From: Brevibacillus sp. DP1.3A | Lineage (GTDB): Bacteria > Bacillota > Bacilli > Brevibacillales > Brevibacillaceae | Reading direction: 5' to 3' | Assembly (NCBI RefSeq): GCF_013284245.2 | Contig: NZ_CP085876.1 | Span: 3,765,001-3,829,000 of the forward strand | Length of the DNA stretch: 64,000 bases | Shown: positions 53,810-62,547 of the stretch, one piece after another | Position numbering within the stretch: the stretch's first letter is position 1 | Layout: each line of letters opens with the position of its first letter | Notes under the pieces: generated by a model | The model's input: the letters and a program-made list of their open reading frames with translations, nothing else | The model's database searches: none | Told to the model about the DNA's origin: nothing | Program-made: the position numbers and the translations under genes

Positions 53810-54115
53810 TTAATCGTTATCAAATATGACAAAGCATGGAAAGAAGCAAGAGCAACTGCAAGAGCAACTGCAACTGCAAGAGCAACTGCATGAACAGCTA
53901 CAGACGCAAGAACAGGAGCAAGAGCAACTGCAACGACTACAACGACTACAACTGCATCTACTGCATCTACTGCAGCCACCGCATCTTCCACATCCGCCAC
54001 ACCGTCCGCGAACGAGCGTAGCTTCATTCATTTTTTCTTTGTCCCAACGCTGTACTTTATCCGATTTTATTTCAGATGCCTTTAGTTTTTTTAGCTCTTT
54101 TTTGAAATCATCCAT
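53810..54115 (-). CDS. Cysteine-rich thiazole/oxazole-modified precursor peptide
   Basis: A 101-residue peptide whose start (DDFKKELKKLKASEIKS, then VQRWDKEKMN) is an amphipathic, charged leader like those of the heterocycloanthracin/sonorensin family. The core begins at about residue 36 with RCGGCGRCGGC and RCSRC repeats, then runs through alternating Cys-Ser to a single CVC, nine further Ser-Cys pairs and FFPCFVIFDND. I count 24 Cys. The adjacent YcaO, E1-like and SagB genes are the expected machinery for making azole rings from Cys and Ser. GGAGGTG lies 7 bases before the ATG at 54115. Antisense ORFs here reflect its repetitive codons. Confidence 0.92.
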   Translation of the reverse strand: MDDFKKELKKLKASEIKSDKVQRWDKEKMNEATLVRGRCGGCGRCGGCSRCSRCSCSRCSRCSCSCSCSCVCSCSCSCSCSCSCSCSCSCFFPCFVIFDND

Positions 54116-54246
54116 TCATTTTCACCTCCGCCACATCATGGAGCTACTCTAAACTTATGAAGCGAAGTTGGGTATTTGTTCCATAATCACGCGCCCATTT
54201 TTTGTTGAACATGAGAAAAACTCGCTATGCTGCAAGGTTCCCTGAC

Positions 54247-54280
54247 AAAAAAAGAAGCCGCCCTCAAAGTGAAGGCAGCT
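54247..54280 (-). terminator. Terminator after heme O synthase
   Basis: On the minus strand AGCTGCCTTC pairs with GAGGGCGGCT (G-U allowed) over a short loop, with TTCTTTTTTT following. Confidence 0.8.
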
Positions 54281-54287
54281 TGGATGA

Positions 54288-55211
54288 TCACTGATACAGT
54301 TTGAAGATAATGCCCATGAGTGAGTAAATAATCACCGTCGAGAACAGCACCGTCATATGAATCAGCGAATAAATAAACATCGTTTTCGACCATTTCTGTG
54401 AATCCATTTTCCGGTATCCAAAAACACTCAGAACCAGCCATAAAATATTCAGGAGCAGGGCCATAAACGTAAGACCAGCACTTAATGACCAAAATAGAAA
54501 ACTGCTAGCAATTAATATAACCAAATAAACATTTGTTTGAATGTAGGTACGTCTTGCACCTTTGACCACGGGCAACATAGGAACCCCAGCCGCCTTGTAC
54601 TCATCATGCTTGCGAATCGCAATCGCATAGAAGTGAGGCATTTGCCAAATGACCATGATGATAAAGAGACCAAGGATCGCAGGATGCGTGATATCTGGAT
54701 GAATCGCAGCCCAACCGATAAGTGGCGGCATTGCGCCAGAAATACTTCCTACCTCCGTATTGTAAACCGTTCTTCTTTTGGTCCACATCGTATAAGGCAC
54801 GACATAAAAAAACAGTCCGAGAAAACCCATAATAGCAGCCAACGGTGATGCCAAGACGAGAGCCACCAAGCCAATAATCGTCATTAGGGATGCTAACCAT
54901 AAAACTGTCTTCGTTGATATGTCTCCTGTCACCGTAGGTCTGTTCTTCGTCCTCTCCATGACAGAATCGATATCGCGATCATACACGTTATTAAAAGCAC
55001 CCGCTGCGCCCATGATTAAAATAGAGCCGATTGTAGCAAATAAGATTTCTGGCAGCTTATCTAATAGACTGAAGTGATACGTATATAAAGCCAATGTTAA
55101 TCCGGCAAACATCGTAATCAGATTCGATTTGATAATCCCCGTCTTAACCGTTTGCGCCAAAATATTGGACATAGGCCGATTCCGCGTTGCAACGCTTTCT
55201 TCCCTCTGCAT
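54288..55211 (-). CDS. ctaB: Protoheme IX farnesyltransferase (heme O synthase)
   Basis: A 307-residue UbiA-type prenyltransferase that farnesylates heme B to heme O for cytochrome oxidase. Key motifs: NNVYDRDIDSVMERTKNRP (the Asp-rich metal site) near residue 85, GYxxxT-like WTKRRTVYNTEVGSISGAMP near 155, and RKHDEYKAAGVPMLPVVKGA near 220. About eight to nine membrane segments. AGAGGGG precedes the ATG at 55211; the ORF could begin at 55268 without a ribosome site. No ctaA or oxidase genes adjoin it. Confidence 0.93.
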   Translation of the reverse strand: MQREESVATRNRPMSNILAQTVKTGIIKSNLITMFAGLTLALYTYHFSLLDKLPEILFATIGSILIMGAAGAFNNVYDRDIDSVMERTKNRPTVTGDISTKTVLWLASLMTIIGLVALVLASPLAAIMGFLGLFFYVVPYTMWTKRRTVYNTEVGSISGAMPPLIGWAAIHPDITHPAILGLFIIMVIWQMPHFYAIAIRKHDEYKAAGVPMLPVVKGARRTYIQTNVYLVILIASSFLFWSLSAGLTFMALLLNILWLVLSVFGYRKMDSQKWSKTMFIYSLIHMTVLFSTVIIYSLMGIIFKLYQ

Positions 55212-55391
55212 TCGTACACTGTCCCCTCTTACTAGATGATCTATATCTATCGTACTCCAAAATAGCATGACATAGTAGACGGTTAAATCCTACAAAACTG
55301 CCATTTGTATCTTACATACCAATAAGGATTTAAATACTACATGGAATGTTAATTCTATATGGTATGATTGTCAAGAGAAGGAGGCGGGCGA

Positions 55392-55991
55392 ATGAACAGA
55401 CGCAGATTAACCCAAGCAGAGCGTAAACAGGAAACACGGCAATTGCTCATTGACGCAGCCATTGAGACCTTTGCTCAGTTAGGCTTCCACGGGGCTTCCG
55501 TTGATAAAATCGCAGACCATGCTGGATTTACCAAAGGAGCAGTTTATGCTCATTTCCAGTCCAAAGAAGATCTCTTTCTCGCTATTTTGGAAGGTCAGAT
55601 GCAATTACATGTGTCTAATATCCATCTCGTAATTGATCACCAGCCATCATTATCGCATTTTATAGAAGCCATGGACGCCTATTTTATGTCCGTTCAGCAA
55701 CAAAATCGTACGTGGAACATGCTAAACCTGGAATTTTTGCTTTACGCCATGCGCGAAGAGTCTGTTCGAAAGCGATGGTCGAACATGATCATAGAGTCGG
55801 TACAGCATCTTTCCAAGGCGATACAGACCTTGATGCCAAAAGAAAGTGGCCTTACTCTATCCGCTGATGAAATGGCATGGACGATTCTTGCTCTAGAGAA
55901 TGGCATGAGCATCTTTTATTACATTAGCGGCGACCAGGTGCCCCAGTCTTTATACGGAAAAGCTTTGCAAAACATGATATCATCAAAATAG
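55392..55991 (+). CDS. TetR-family transcriptional regulator
   Basis: A 199-residue regulator. The N-terminal HTH is canonical: RQLLIDAAIETFAQLGFHGA then SVDKIADHAGFTKGAVYAHF. The C-terminal ligand domain (55-195) is all-helical and diverse. AAGGAGG precedes the ATG at 55392. It is divergent from ctaB and 13 bases from the convergent end of an MFS exporter gene, a likely but unproven target. An inverted TTAAATCC/GGATTTAA pair occurs at 55284-55340, wide apart. Confidence 0.9.
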   Translation: MNRRRLTQAERKQETRQLLIDAAIETFAQLGFHGASVDKIADHAGFTKGAVYAHFQSKEDLFLAILEGQMQLHVSNIHLVIDHQPSLSHFIEAMDAYFMSVQQQNRTWNMLNLEFLLYAMREESVRKRWSNMIIESVQHLSKAIQTLMPKESGLTLSADEMAWTILALENGMSIFYYISGDQVPQSLYGKALQNMISSK

Positions 55992-56004
55992 CGATTGCCA
56001 CATG

Positions 56005-57201
56005 CTAGAACGTTTCTGATTGGGCAGCCCGTTGCTTCATGATTCGATTGACTCTCTCAGAACCATATAGCATGAACGCAATGTAGAAGGCTGTAAAAAA
56101 CGGTAAAATAGAAACGGTCGTCTGTGCAGCAAGCCACCCCAGCAACGGAGGCAAAAGTGTGGCACCCGTGTACGCAACCGCCATCTGATAGCCCATCAGC
56201 TTTTGTGTCTGCTCTTTCCCAAAGCGTTCAGGGGTATCATGCAGCATACAGGGATAAATCGGAGCGAAGCCTAACCCGAGCAACAGAAAACCGATTAGCG
56301 AACTGAAGGTCGGTAATGGCAACATCAACAGCGTTGCCCCAGCGAATGATACGAGAAGCCCACTGCGAATCAGGACGCGGTTGCTCACTTTGAAGGTAAC
56401 AAAGCCCGTGATAAATCGCCCCACAGTAATGCCACCGTAATACATGGCTACCCACACCGCCGCTACAGCCGCAGGTAGCTCCTTCCCATTTACCAAAAAG
56501 CTGCTCCCCCATAATCCCACCGAGGCTTCAGCCCCACAATAGAAGAGAAAGGTTAGCAAAGTCAGCTTGACGCCTTTTGTCCGTAACGGTTGTTCGCTCT
56601 GCCCACGAGACGGCTGAACCTGTGACTCTTTGACAGCATGACTTTGCACGTTCTCCATTCGTTTCCATAAAGGAAGTGTAAGCGCTAGAAGTACGACTAA
56701 CGCAAATTGAATGAGAGAAATGGTCAAGTATCCATTCCGCCATAAATCATGATCGCGCATGAAGCCAGACATAATAATGGGGCCAAGCGTAGCACCCACA
56801 CCCCAGAAGCAATGCAGCCAGCTCATATGATGGGCTTGATAATGCGTGGCAACATAATGATTCAGAGCAGCATCCACAGAGCCAGCTCCTAGTCCCAGCG
56901 GCAATGCCAATACCATCAACCATATAATCGAAGGGGCAAAAGAAAATCCGAGCAAGGCCGCCGCCGTCATCAAACAGCTAATCAGCGTGATCTGTCCTGT
57001 CCCCAATCGTTTTATTAATGCACCACTCATCAAGCTAGATACGATCGTTCCAGACGCAATCACAATGTTAATCACACCTGCCATACCAAATGCCGCGCCA
57101 TATTCTGCTTGCATGACCGGCCAAGCTGCCCCCAGTAACGAATCAGGAAGGCCCAAGCTGATAAACGACAAGTAAATCATGATCAAAAAGAATGTTGCCA
57201 C
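56005..57201 (-). CDS. MFS transporter
   Basis: A 398-residue major facilitator with about 12 membrane segments in two halves joined by a polar loop (SHAVKESQVQPSRGQSEQPL). LPLGLGAGSVDAALNHYVAT and SWLHCFWGVGATLGPIIMSG are typical of the FucP/YfkF-like group. Substrate is unknown; it may be a sugar or drug. The start is GTG at 57201 with GGGGGAT upstream. It ends 13 bases past the TetR gene stop, so the regulator and transporter are convergent. Confidence 0.88.
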   Translation of the reverse strand: MATFFLIMIYLSFISLGLPDSLLGAAWPVMQAEYGAAFGMAGVINIVIASGTIVSSLMSGALIKRLGTGQITLISCLMTAAALLGFSFAPSIIWLMVLALPLGLGAGSVDAALNHYVATHYQAHHMSWLHCFWGVGATLGPIIMSGFMRDHDLWRNGYLTISLIQFALVVLLALTLPLWKRMENVQSHAVKESQVQPSRGQSEQPLRTKGVKLTLLTFLFYCGAEASVGLWGSSFLVNGKELPAAVAAVWVAMYYGGITVGRFITGFVTFKVSNRVLIRSGLLVSFAGATLLMLPLPTFSSLIGFLLLGLGFAPIYPCMLHDTPERFGKEQTQKLMGYQMAVAYTGATLLPPLLGWLAAQTTVSILPFFTAFYIAFMLYGSERVNRIMKQRAAQSETF

Positions 57202-57224
57202 TATCCCCCGCCCCCTGCTCGTTT

Positions 57225-57599
57225 TTACTTTCTTACTGTGAGTCTATTTAGCAATTTCTCTCCCTCTGTTTTGAACCGCTTGTTCTTTTCGAGAAATTCG
57301 TTCACTTCATTTAATTGGGCTGGTCGGTAGCCTGGGCCACCACAACCACAGGAATGATAGGTAAACCCATGCTGATAGAGAATTTCAACCTTTTTCCATT
57401 GCTTCACATCCGTTTGTTTCGGGGCCTTGAAATCATGCCCCATATCCTTCATTCCCTCACCACATTGCGGACAGCTATGCTTGATCTTGGTCCATTCTTC
57501 CTCCGTCAACTCATACTTGGAGGTTTGCTTGAACACTTTTTGGCAAGCGAAACAGGCGTATATTTGTTTATACGGACCATACATCCCATATCGACACAT
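57225..57599 (-). CDS. Conserved zinc-ribbon-like hypothetical protein
   Basis: A 124-residue cytosolic protein. MCRYGMYGPYKQIYACFACQ then KHSCPQCGEGMKDMGHDFKA give a CxxC/CxxC pair that could bind zinc, and a C-terminal YHSCGCGGPGYRP follows. I recall the family from other Bacillales, without known function. The ATG at 57599 follows GAGGGG with a 9-base gap; the ORF from 57668 overlaps the next gene. It is 25 bases after another small conserved gene. Confidence 0.78.
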   Translation of the reverse strand: MCRYGMYGPYKQIYACFACQKVFKQTSKYELTEEEWTKIKHSCPQCGEGMKDMGHDFKAPKQTDVKQWKKVEILYQHGFTYHSCGCGGPGYRPAQLNEVNEFLEKNKRFKTEGEKLLNRLTVRK

Positions 57600-57624
57600 G
57601 ATGATCAACCCCTCCCCGGTATTG

Positions 57625-57960
57625 CTAGGTATCCCCTTTTTTGACGAGCGTACTACCGATGAAATCAAAACTCAAAGGCGCCCCCTTTTTGTCAGGCTGC
57701 CACCCCAGCTTGATCGCCTCTTCAATGATAGCCGCGACTTCAGCTGGCTTTATCACTCTCATATCCAAATGCTGCACAAGTGGAAACTCCGCCCAGAAGT
57801 CATTTACATCTGATTTTACATACACGCGAATCAATTGACCTAATCCTTCATTGTGCTGGATCGTCAACGCAAGCAGCCCCTTCGCTGCTGGGCTAATCAC
57901 CCAACGATATCGCTGCTCTCCTACCGTTATCCCCCGCGTTCCTTTTTTGGGTAATGCCAT
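57625..57960 (-). CDS. Small conserved hypothetical protein
   Basis: A 111-residue protein beginning ALPKKGTRGITVGEQRYRWV, a conserved opening I recall in unnamed proteins of diverse bacteria. It ends KLGWQPDKKGAPLSFDF. It is a soluble alpha/beta protein, with no known function or motif. GGAGGT precedes the ATG. Probably co-transcribed with the zinc-ribbon gene that follows it. Confidence 0.78.
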   Translation of the reverse strand: MALPKKGTRGITVGEQRYRWVISPAAKGLLALTIQHNEGLGQLIRVYVKSDVNDFWAEFPLVQHLDMRVIKPAEVAAIIEEAIKLGWQPDKKGAPLSFDFIGSTLVKKGDT

Positions 57961-58104
57961 AGCTACCTCCTCATTCCGAGTAAATGTATATCAGCTCTGC
58001 CAAATAAGTTTTTATGCCGTCCAATAGTTCAGTCGAATGCTGCACAGTCACTTCTCGCTACATTTCCTTCCAACCAACCACTTCCATCCTGCCGCACATG
58101 CAGC

Positions 58105-58455
58105 ATGGATGCAAGCCAAAGTTCAGCCTCGCAAGCCTGCACACCTTCGTACTTTTTGTTGGATGGAGCTCCTGTTACGATCGTCGGGCATTCTTTAGGA
58201 GGCGTCAACGCTTATCAATTTGCCGCTCATTATCCTGAGCTTGTGAACGCAGACATTGTGGAAGATATCAGTGTAGAATTGATGGCCGACTTATCCTTTG
58301 CAGAAAAACTCCCACATCGCTCCCCTTCTTTACACGATCTAAGGAAATCTCTCGAAGAAGTCGGCGTTCGAGTGGTCGATTATTTTTCGGAACGCATGGT
58401 GACCCAAAGACCAAACACAAAGCTTGCAAGCTTTGCTGCGTGTATCAGGCTGTAA
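58105..58455 (+). pseudogene. Remnant of an alpha/beta hydrolase
   Basis: Codons from about 58160 encode APVTIVGHSLGGVNAYQFAA followed by HYPELVNADIVEDISVE, the nucleophile elbow (Ser in GHSLGG) and next helix of an alpha/beta hydrolase, then SLEEVGVRVVDYFSERMVT. The N-terminal strands and oxyanion hole, and the C-terminal Asp/His part of the catalytic triad, are missing; upstream sequence in this frame is unrelated. No ribosome site precedes the ATG at 58105. It is therefore a decayed fragment, about 100 residues of a usual 260-300. Confidence 0.7.
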
Positions 58456-58497
58456 GAAGCTTTCTTGACGAGTTGAAATAATAGCCAATGCACGCGC

Positions 58498-58540
58498 AAA
58501 AGGGGGAAGAGATATTGGAAAATCTCTGATCCCCCCTTTC
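58498..58540 (-). terminator. Terminator after the SRPBCC gene
   Basis: On the minus strand AAAGGGGG...CCCCCTTTT closes a hairpin with an inner AGAGATTTTCC/ATATCTCT stem. The T-run is short (TTTT), so efficiency is uncertain. Confidence 0.6.
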
Positions 58541-58556
58541 TAAAGCATGACCTTGT

Positions 58557-59054
58557 TTAGCCTTGATAACTAATTTTTCCTGTTTCCACCAATTCTTTTA
58601 GTCCCCTAAACATGAGATTCCAACCATGTTCCGAGCCATCATGGTATTCTCTCAACGCTTTTTCAATATCCGTCTGCGTCCAATTTTCTTCATGCGGAAC
58701 GACGATGTTTTGCGTAAAAGTCATTTCACTGCCTTGCTGCGTTTCTTTTAGCTCCACGATTAAGGTATCGGTAGAATCGCTAAACTGCGGCATCTGAAAA
58801 GTAAAGACGATTTTGTTTGGACGATCCATTTCGATGTACTCTCCGATCGCGCGATAATCTTTCCCGTCTCGGTGATCAACAATTTCCCATGTTCCCCCAA
58901 CTTGGGGGTTATTTTGTGCCACTTTATTGGTTCGCTCCAATGTAAAAAACCATTTCTTCATCATCTCTTGATTCAGCCATGCATCAAACACTTTTTCAGG
59001 TGGGACATCAAAATTTCTGGTCATGTTTAGTGCAATCGTTGAATACTCCCTCAT
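58557..59054 (-). CDS. SRPBCC-domain protein (AHA1/CalC-like)
   Basis: A 165-residue START-like protein. RNFDVPPEKVFDAWLNQEMM is the typical opening; GGTWEIVDHRDGKDYRAIGE and later STDTLIVELKETQQGSEMTF complete the helix-grip fold. Such proteins bind hydrophobic ligands or act as stress or toxin-binding proteins; the ligand is unknown. AAGGAG lies 8 bases before the ATG. Single gene. Confidence 0.87.
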   Translation of the reverse strand: MREYSTIALNMTRNFDVPPEKVFDAWLNQEMMKKWFFTLERTNKVAQNNPQVGGTWEIVDHRDGKDYRAIGEYIEMDRPNKIVFTFQMPQFSDSTDTLIVELKETQQGSEMTFTQNIVVPHEENWTQTDIEKALREYHDGSEHGWNLMFRGLKELVETGKISYQG

Positions 59055-59144
59055 TTACATAGCTCCTTTTTGCGTTTTTCCTCGTTTTATTATAAAGAAA
59101 AACAAGCCACGATAACCCCGCAGCTTGTTCCATCTATTCTTTCT

Positions 59145-60491
59145 TTACAATTCCAGCGTATGTTTCTCCAAGAAGTTCGTAGCGAAATTACCTGCGACAA
59201 AGTCAGGGTGCTCCATCAGCTTCTCATGGAAGGGAACCGTCGTATGCACGCCCTCGATGACAAACTCACCTAGCGCCCGCTTCATACGAGCCAATGCTTC
59301 GTTTCGATCTGTTCCCCAAACGATCAGCTTGGCTACCATCGAATCATAGAAAGGAGAGATTTCGTAGCCAGGATAAACTGCACTGTCCACACGCACACCG
59401 TAACCGCCAGGCGGCAAGTAATTGATGACCTTCCCAGGTGATGGCATAAAGTTTTTCGCAGGATTCTCCGCATTGATTCGGCATTCGATCGCCCATCCGT
59501 TAATTTTCACGTCTTCTTGTGAGAAGGATAACGGATTTCCTGCTGCGACAGATATTTGTTCTTTAATCAAGTCGATCCCTGTAATCATCTCTGTCACGGG
59601 ATGCTCTACCTGAATCCGTGTATTCATTTCCATGAAGTAAAATTGGCCATGCTTGTCTAACAAAAATTCAACGGTACCCGCTCCGTGGTACGAAACCGCT
59701 TTGGCTGCCGCCACCGCAGCTTGCCCCATTTGCTCGCGTAGCGCTTGATGCAGCGCCGGAGATGGCGCCTCCTCTACCAGCTTTTGATGACGACGTTGGA
59801 TGGAGCAATCCCGCTCTCCCAGGTACACAGCGCTGCCGTGCTTATCGCCCATGATTTGAATCTCCACATGCCGTGGCTCTTCCACGTATTTTTCCAAGTA
59901 CACGCCAGCGTTTCCGAATGCCGTCTCCGCTTCTTTCTGGGCTTGCCGAATCGCCTTAGACAACTCATCGGCGTCAGAAGCGACACGCATGCCTCTGCCG
60001 CCGCCTCCAGCCGTTGCTTTTACGATGACGGGATAGCCGATTTTCTCCGCCACCTGCAATGCCTCATCGATGTCATCAATCAAGCCGTCTGTGCCCGGAA
60101 CTAAGGGAACATTCGCTTGACTCATCGTTGCTTTTGCTACGGATTTGTCACCCATTTTTGTGATCGCTTCAGGATCGGGACCGATAAAGGTAATCGAGCA
60201 ATCTTGGCAAAGCTGGGTGAACGAAGCGTTTTCCGCCAAGAAGCCATAGCCCGGATGGATAGCGTCTGCCTTCGTATAAAGAGCGACTGTCATAATCCGT
60301 GCCATGTTCAAATAACTGTCCTTGGACGCCGTAGGTCCGATGCAATACGCTTCATCCGCCAATTCTACATGCAATGCTTCCCGGTCCGCCTCAGAAAAGA
60401 CAGCGACTGTACGTATCCCTAGTTCCTGACAAGCGCGAATAATGCGGACCGCGATTTCGCCGCGATTGGCAATCAATACTTTCGTAAACAT
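59145..60491 (-). CDS. Biotin carboxylase (acyl-CoA carboxylase)
   Basis: A 448-residue biotin carboxylase. The ATP-grasp motifs are intact: [20 protein letters not shown] at the N-terminus, [13 protein letters not shown] near residue 160, [20 protein letters not shown] near 205, [15 protein letters not shown] near 290 and ECRINAEN near 335. It carboxylates biotin on a carrier protein with bicarbonate and ATP. It is the last gene of the acyl-CoA carboxylase/methylmalonyl-CoA operon and may serve a propionyl-CoA carboxylase. Its own carrier in the operon seems unable to hold biotin (see next gene), so another carrier must exist. Confidence 0.93.
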   Translation of the reverse strand: MFTKVLIANRGEIAVRIIRACQELGIRTVAVFSEADREALHVELADEAYCIGPTASKDSYLNMARIMTVALYTKADAIHPGYGFLAENASFTQLCQDCSITFIGPDPEAITKMGDKSVAKATMSQANVPLVPGTDGLIDDIDEALQVAEKIGYPVIVKATAGGGGRGMRVASDADELSKAIRQAQKEAETAFGNAGVYLEKYVEEPRHVEIQIMGDKHGSAVYLGERDCSIQRRHQKLVEEAPSPALHQALREQMGQAAVAAAKAVSYHGAGTVEFLLDKHGQFYFMEMNTRIQVEHPVTEMITGIDLIKEQISVAAGNPLSFSQEDVKINGWAIECRINAENPAKNFMPSPGKVINYLPPGGYGVRVDSAVYPGYEISPFYDSMVAKLIVWGTDRNEALARMKRALGEFVIEGVHTTVPFHEKLMEHPDFVAGNFATNFLEKHTLEL

Positions 60492-60505
60492 AGGCGCACT
60501 CCTTC

Positions 60506-60955
60506 CTACTTAGTTTTGACAACGAGCAATGCTTTTCCGTAATCGACAAATTGACCATCCACGACGAGAATTTCCGTGACGATGCCGCTAACAGGGGATG
60601 TAATGTCGGCAGAAAGCTGAAGAGCATCAGCCGTGCAGCGTCCAACTTTTTCGCCTACTTGAACAGTCTGCCCTACTGTCACTTCCGCATAGAACAGTCC
60701 TACTCCCGGAGACATGACTTGCTGTGTCACTTCCTTTGGCACCTCAGCAACGACATTGACGGACTCAGCAGTGGCGGCTGCCTCCTGATAGCCATGCTCC
60801 ACTTCGCCCACCTGTACAGGCGCATTCACAGCCACGACTTCAACTGGTGCGCTTTTTTTGATCACGATGCGGGTCTTGCCCTTCTCCCATTCCAGCTCCT
60901 CAATGGAAGACTGATTCACCAGCTTGATGAATTCACGCAGTTCATGCAGCTTCAT
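60506..60955 (-). CDS. Biotin carboxyl carrier-like protein lacking the biotinyl lysine
   Basis: A 149-residue AccB-like protein. The start [20 protein letters not shown] is the standard AccB opening and the last 70 residues have the biotinyl domain fold: [11 protein letters not shown], then [20 protein letters not shown]. Where AccB proteins have E-A-M-K-M, this one reads D-A-L-Q-L: residue 113 is Gln (CAG, 60617-60619). The Lys that receives biotin is therefore absent, and the flanking Glu and Met also differ. It sits directly between the carboxyltransferase and biotin carboxylase genes. It may be a regulatory or structural paralog. AAGGAG is 13 bases before the ATG, rather far. Confidence 0.85.
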   Translation of the reverse strand: MKLHELREFIKLVNQSSIEELEWEKGKTRIVIKKSAPVEVVAVNAPVQVGEVEHGYQEAAATAESVNVVAEVPKEVTQQVMSPGVGLFYAEVTVGQTVQVGEKVGRCTADALQLSADITSPVSGIVTEILVVDGQFVDYGKALLVVKTK

Positions 60956-60977
60956 AGCAAGATCAGAGCTCCTTTTT

Positions 60978-62543
60978 TTAAAGTGGGATATTCCCGTGCT
61001 TTTTGTACGGACGATCTTCCTGTTTGTTTCTGAGCATTTCCAAGGCTTGCGCCACCTTTTGGCGGGTTTCGCGCGGATCGATGACATCATCCACCATGCC
61101 GAGACTTGCCGCGACATATGGATTGGCGAACTTTTCTCGGTAGAGGGCAATTTTCTCTGCGCGAGTCGCAGCCGGGTCCTCACTTTGATCGATTTCTTTT
61201 GCAAAAATGACGTTGGCTGCCCCCTCGGGACCCATGACGGCGATTTCTGCATTCGGCCATGCATATACGACATCTGCTCCAATGGACTTGGAGTTGAGCG
61301 CCACATAAGCCCCTCCGTATGCTTTGCGCAGAATCACGGTGATTTTGGGAACCGTTGCTTCTGAGTATGCATACAAGATTTTCGCCCCATGACGGATAAT
61401 CCCTCCGTGCTCCTGATTGATTCCCGGGAAAAAGCCAGAGACATCTTCAAAAGTCAGCAGCGGAATGTTAAAGCAGTCGCAGAAACGGATGAACCGTGCC
61501 AGCTTATCCGATGAATGAATGTCCAGTCCGCCTGCCATGACCTTCGGCTGGTTGGCGATAATGCCTACACTGTGTCCATCGATACGCGCCAGACCGATAA
61601 CGATGTTGCGGGCAAAGTTCGGCTGAACTTCCATGAAATCGCCGTGATCCACGATTTTTTCGATGACCTTGCGCACATCGTATACTTTGGTGCTTTCAGC
61701 AGGTACGAGCTCCAGAAGCTCTTCTTGCCATCCATTATTCTCTTCTGCTTTTATCACAGGTGCGCGATCACGATTGTTTTGTGGCAGGAAGCTGAGTAGC
61801 CTCCGCACTCCTTCCAATACTTCCTGTTCGGTTTCTGCCGTAAAATGGGCATTGCCGCTCACCGTCGAATGGACTTTGGCTCCGCCTAGATCTTCCGCGG
61901 ATATTTTTTCACCGGTAACGGTTTCGATCACTTTTGGACCTGTGATGAACATTTGACTCGTCTTCTCAACCATGAACACGAAATCCGTAATCGCTGGAGA
62001 GTAAACGGCTCCTCCCGCACACGGACCGAGGATGACAGAGATTTGCGGAATTACACCAGAGTAAATAGCATTGCGGTAAAAAATCGTGCCGTAGCCATCC
62101 AGCGAGCTTACCCCTTCTTGAATGCGTGCGCCGCCAGAGTCGTTCAGACCGATAAAGGGAGCGCCGTTTTTCGCTGCCAGGTCCATCACCTTGGCGATTT
62201 TCATCGCGTGCATCTCACCCAGAGCACCGCCAAATACCGTGAAATCCTGCGCGAACAAATAGACGGGACGACCGTTGATTTTTCCGTAGCCCGTCACGAC
62301 ACCTTCGCCCGGTGCCTCCATCTGGTCGAGACCAAAATGTGTTGCACGATGCTCAACAAACGGGTTCAGCTCCATAAAGGTGTCTGGGTCAAGCAGAAGC
62401 TCGATCCGCTCACGTGCAGTCAACTTGCCGCGGTTATGTTGTGCATCGATACGAGCATCTCCGCCACCAAGCTGGATTTTATATTTACGTTCCATCAATT
62501 CATCAATTTTTTTGTACATATTGTTGCTCATAAGGGCCACCAT
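60978..62543 (-). CDS. Acyl-CoA carboxylase carboxyltransferase (PccB/MmdA-like)
   Basis: A 521-residue carboxyltransferase, full family length. The two crotonase-like halves are both present: APFIGLNDSGGARIQEGVSS near residue 120 and ILGPCAGGAVYSPAITDF near 155, then LTFEDVSGFFPGINQEHGGI near 340 and ILRKAYGGAYVALNSKSIGA near 385. It transfers CO2 from carboxybiotin to propionyl-CoA or another acyl-CoA, giving methylmalonyl-CoA. AAAAGGA lies 8 bases before the ATG at 62543. It follows MeaB with a 4-base gap and precedes the AccB-like gene. Confidence 0.92.
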   Translation of the reverse strand: MVALMSNNMYKKIDELMERKYKIQLGGGDARIDAQHNRGKLTARERIELLLDPDTFMELNPFVEHRATHFGLDQMEAPGEGVVTGYGKINGRPVYLFAQDFTVFGGALGEMHAMKIAKVMDLAAKNGAPFIGLNDSGGARIQEGVSSLDGYGTIFYRNAIYSGVIPQISVILGPCAGGAVYSPAITDFVFMVEKTSQMFITGPKVIETVTGEKISAEDLGGAKVHSTVSGNAHFTAETEQEVLEGVRRLLSFLPQNNRDRAPVIKAEENNGWQEELLELVPAESTKVYDVRKVIEKIVDHGDFMEVQPNFARNIVIGLARIDGHSVGIIANQPKVMAGGLDIHSSDKLARFIRFCDCFNIPLLTFEDVSGFFPGINQEHGGIIRHGAKILYAYSEATVPKITVILRKAYGGAYVALNSKSIGADVVYAWPNAEIAVMGPEGAANVIFAKEIDQSEDPAATRAEKIALYREKFANPYVAASLGMVDDVIDPRETRQKVAQALEMLRNKQEDRPYKKHGNIPL

Positions 62544-62547
62544 CTCT

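Noticed and set aside
53647..54027. Ala/Val-rich 126-codon frame overlapping the precursor peptide
   Set aside because: It is the shifted frame of the Cys-Ser codon repeats; the Cys-rich frame has the ribosome site, leader and matching enzymes.
53826..54152. Gln/Leu-rich plus-strand frame and short tandem DNA repeats like a CRISPR or minisatellite
   Set aside because: The repetition is the antisense of TGC/TCT/AGT codons in the precursor core; units are 6-9 bases, with no spacers.
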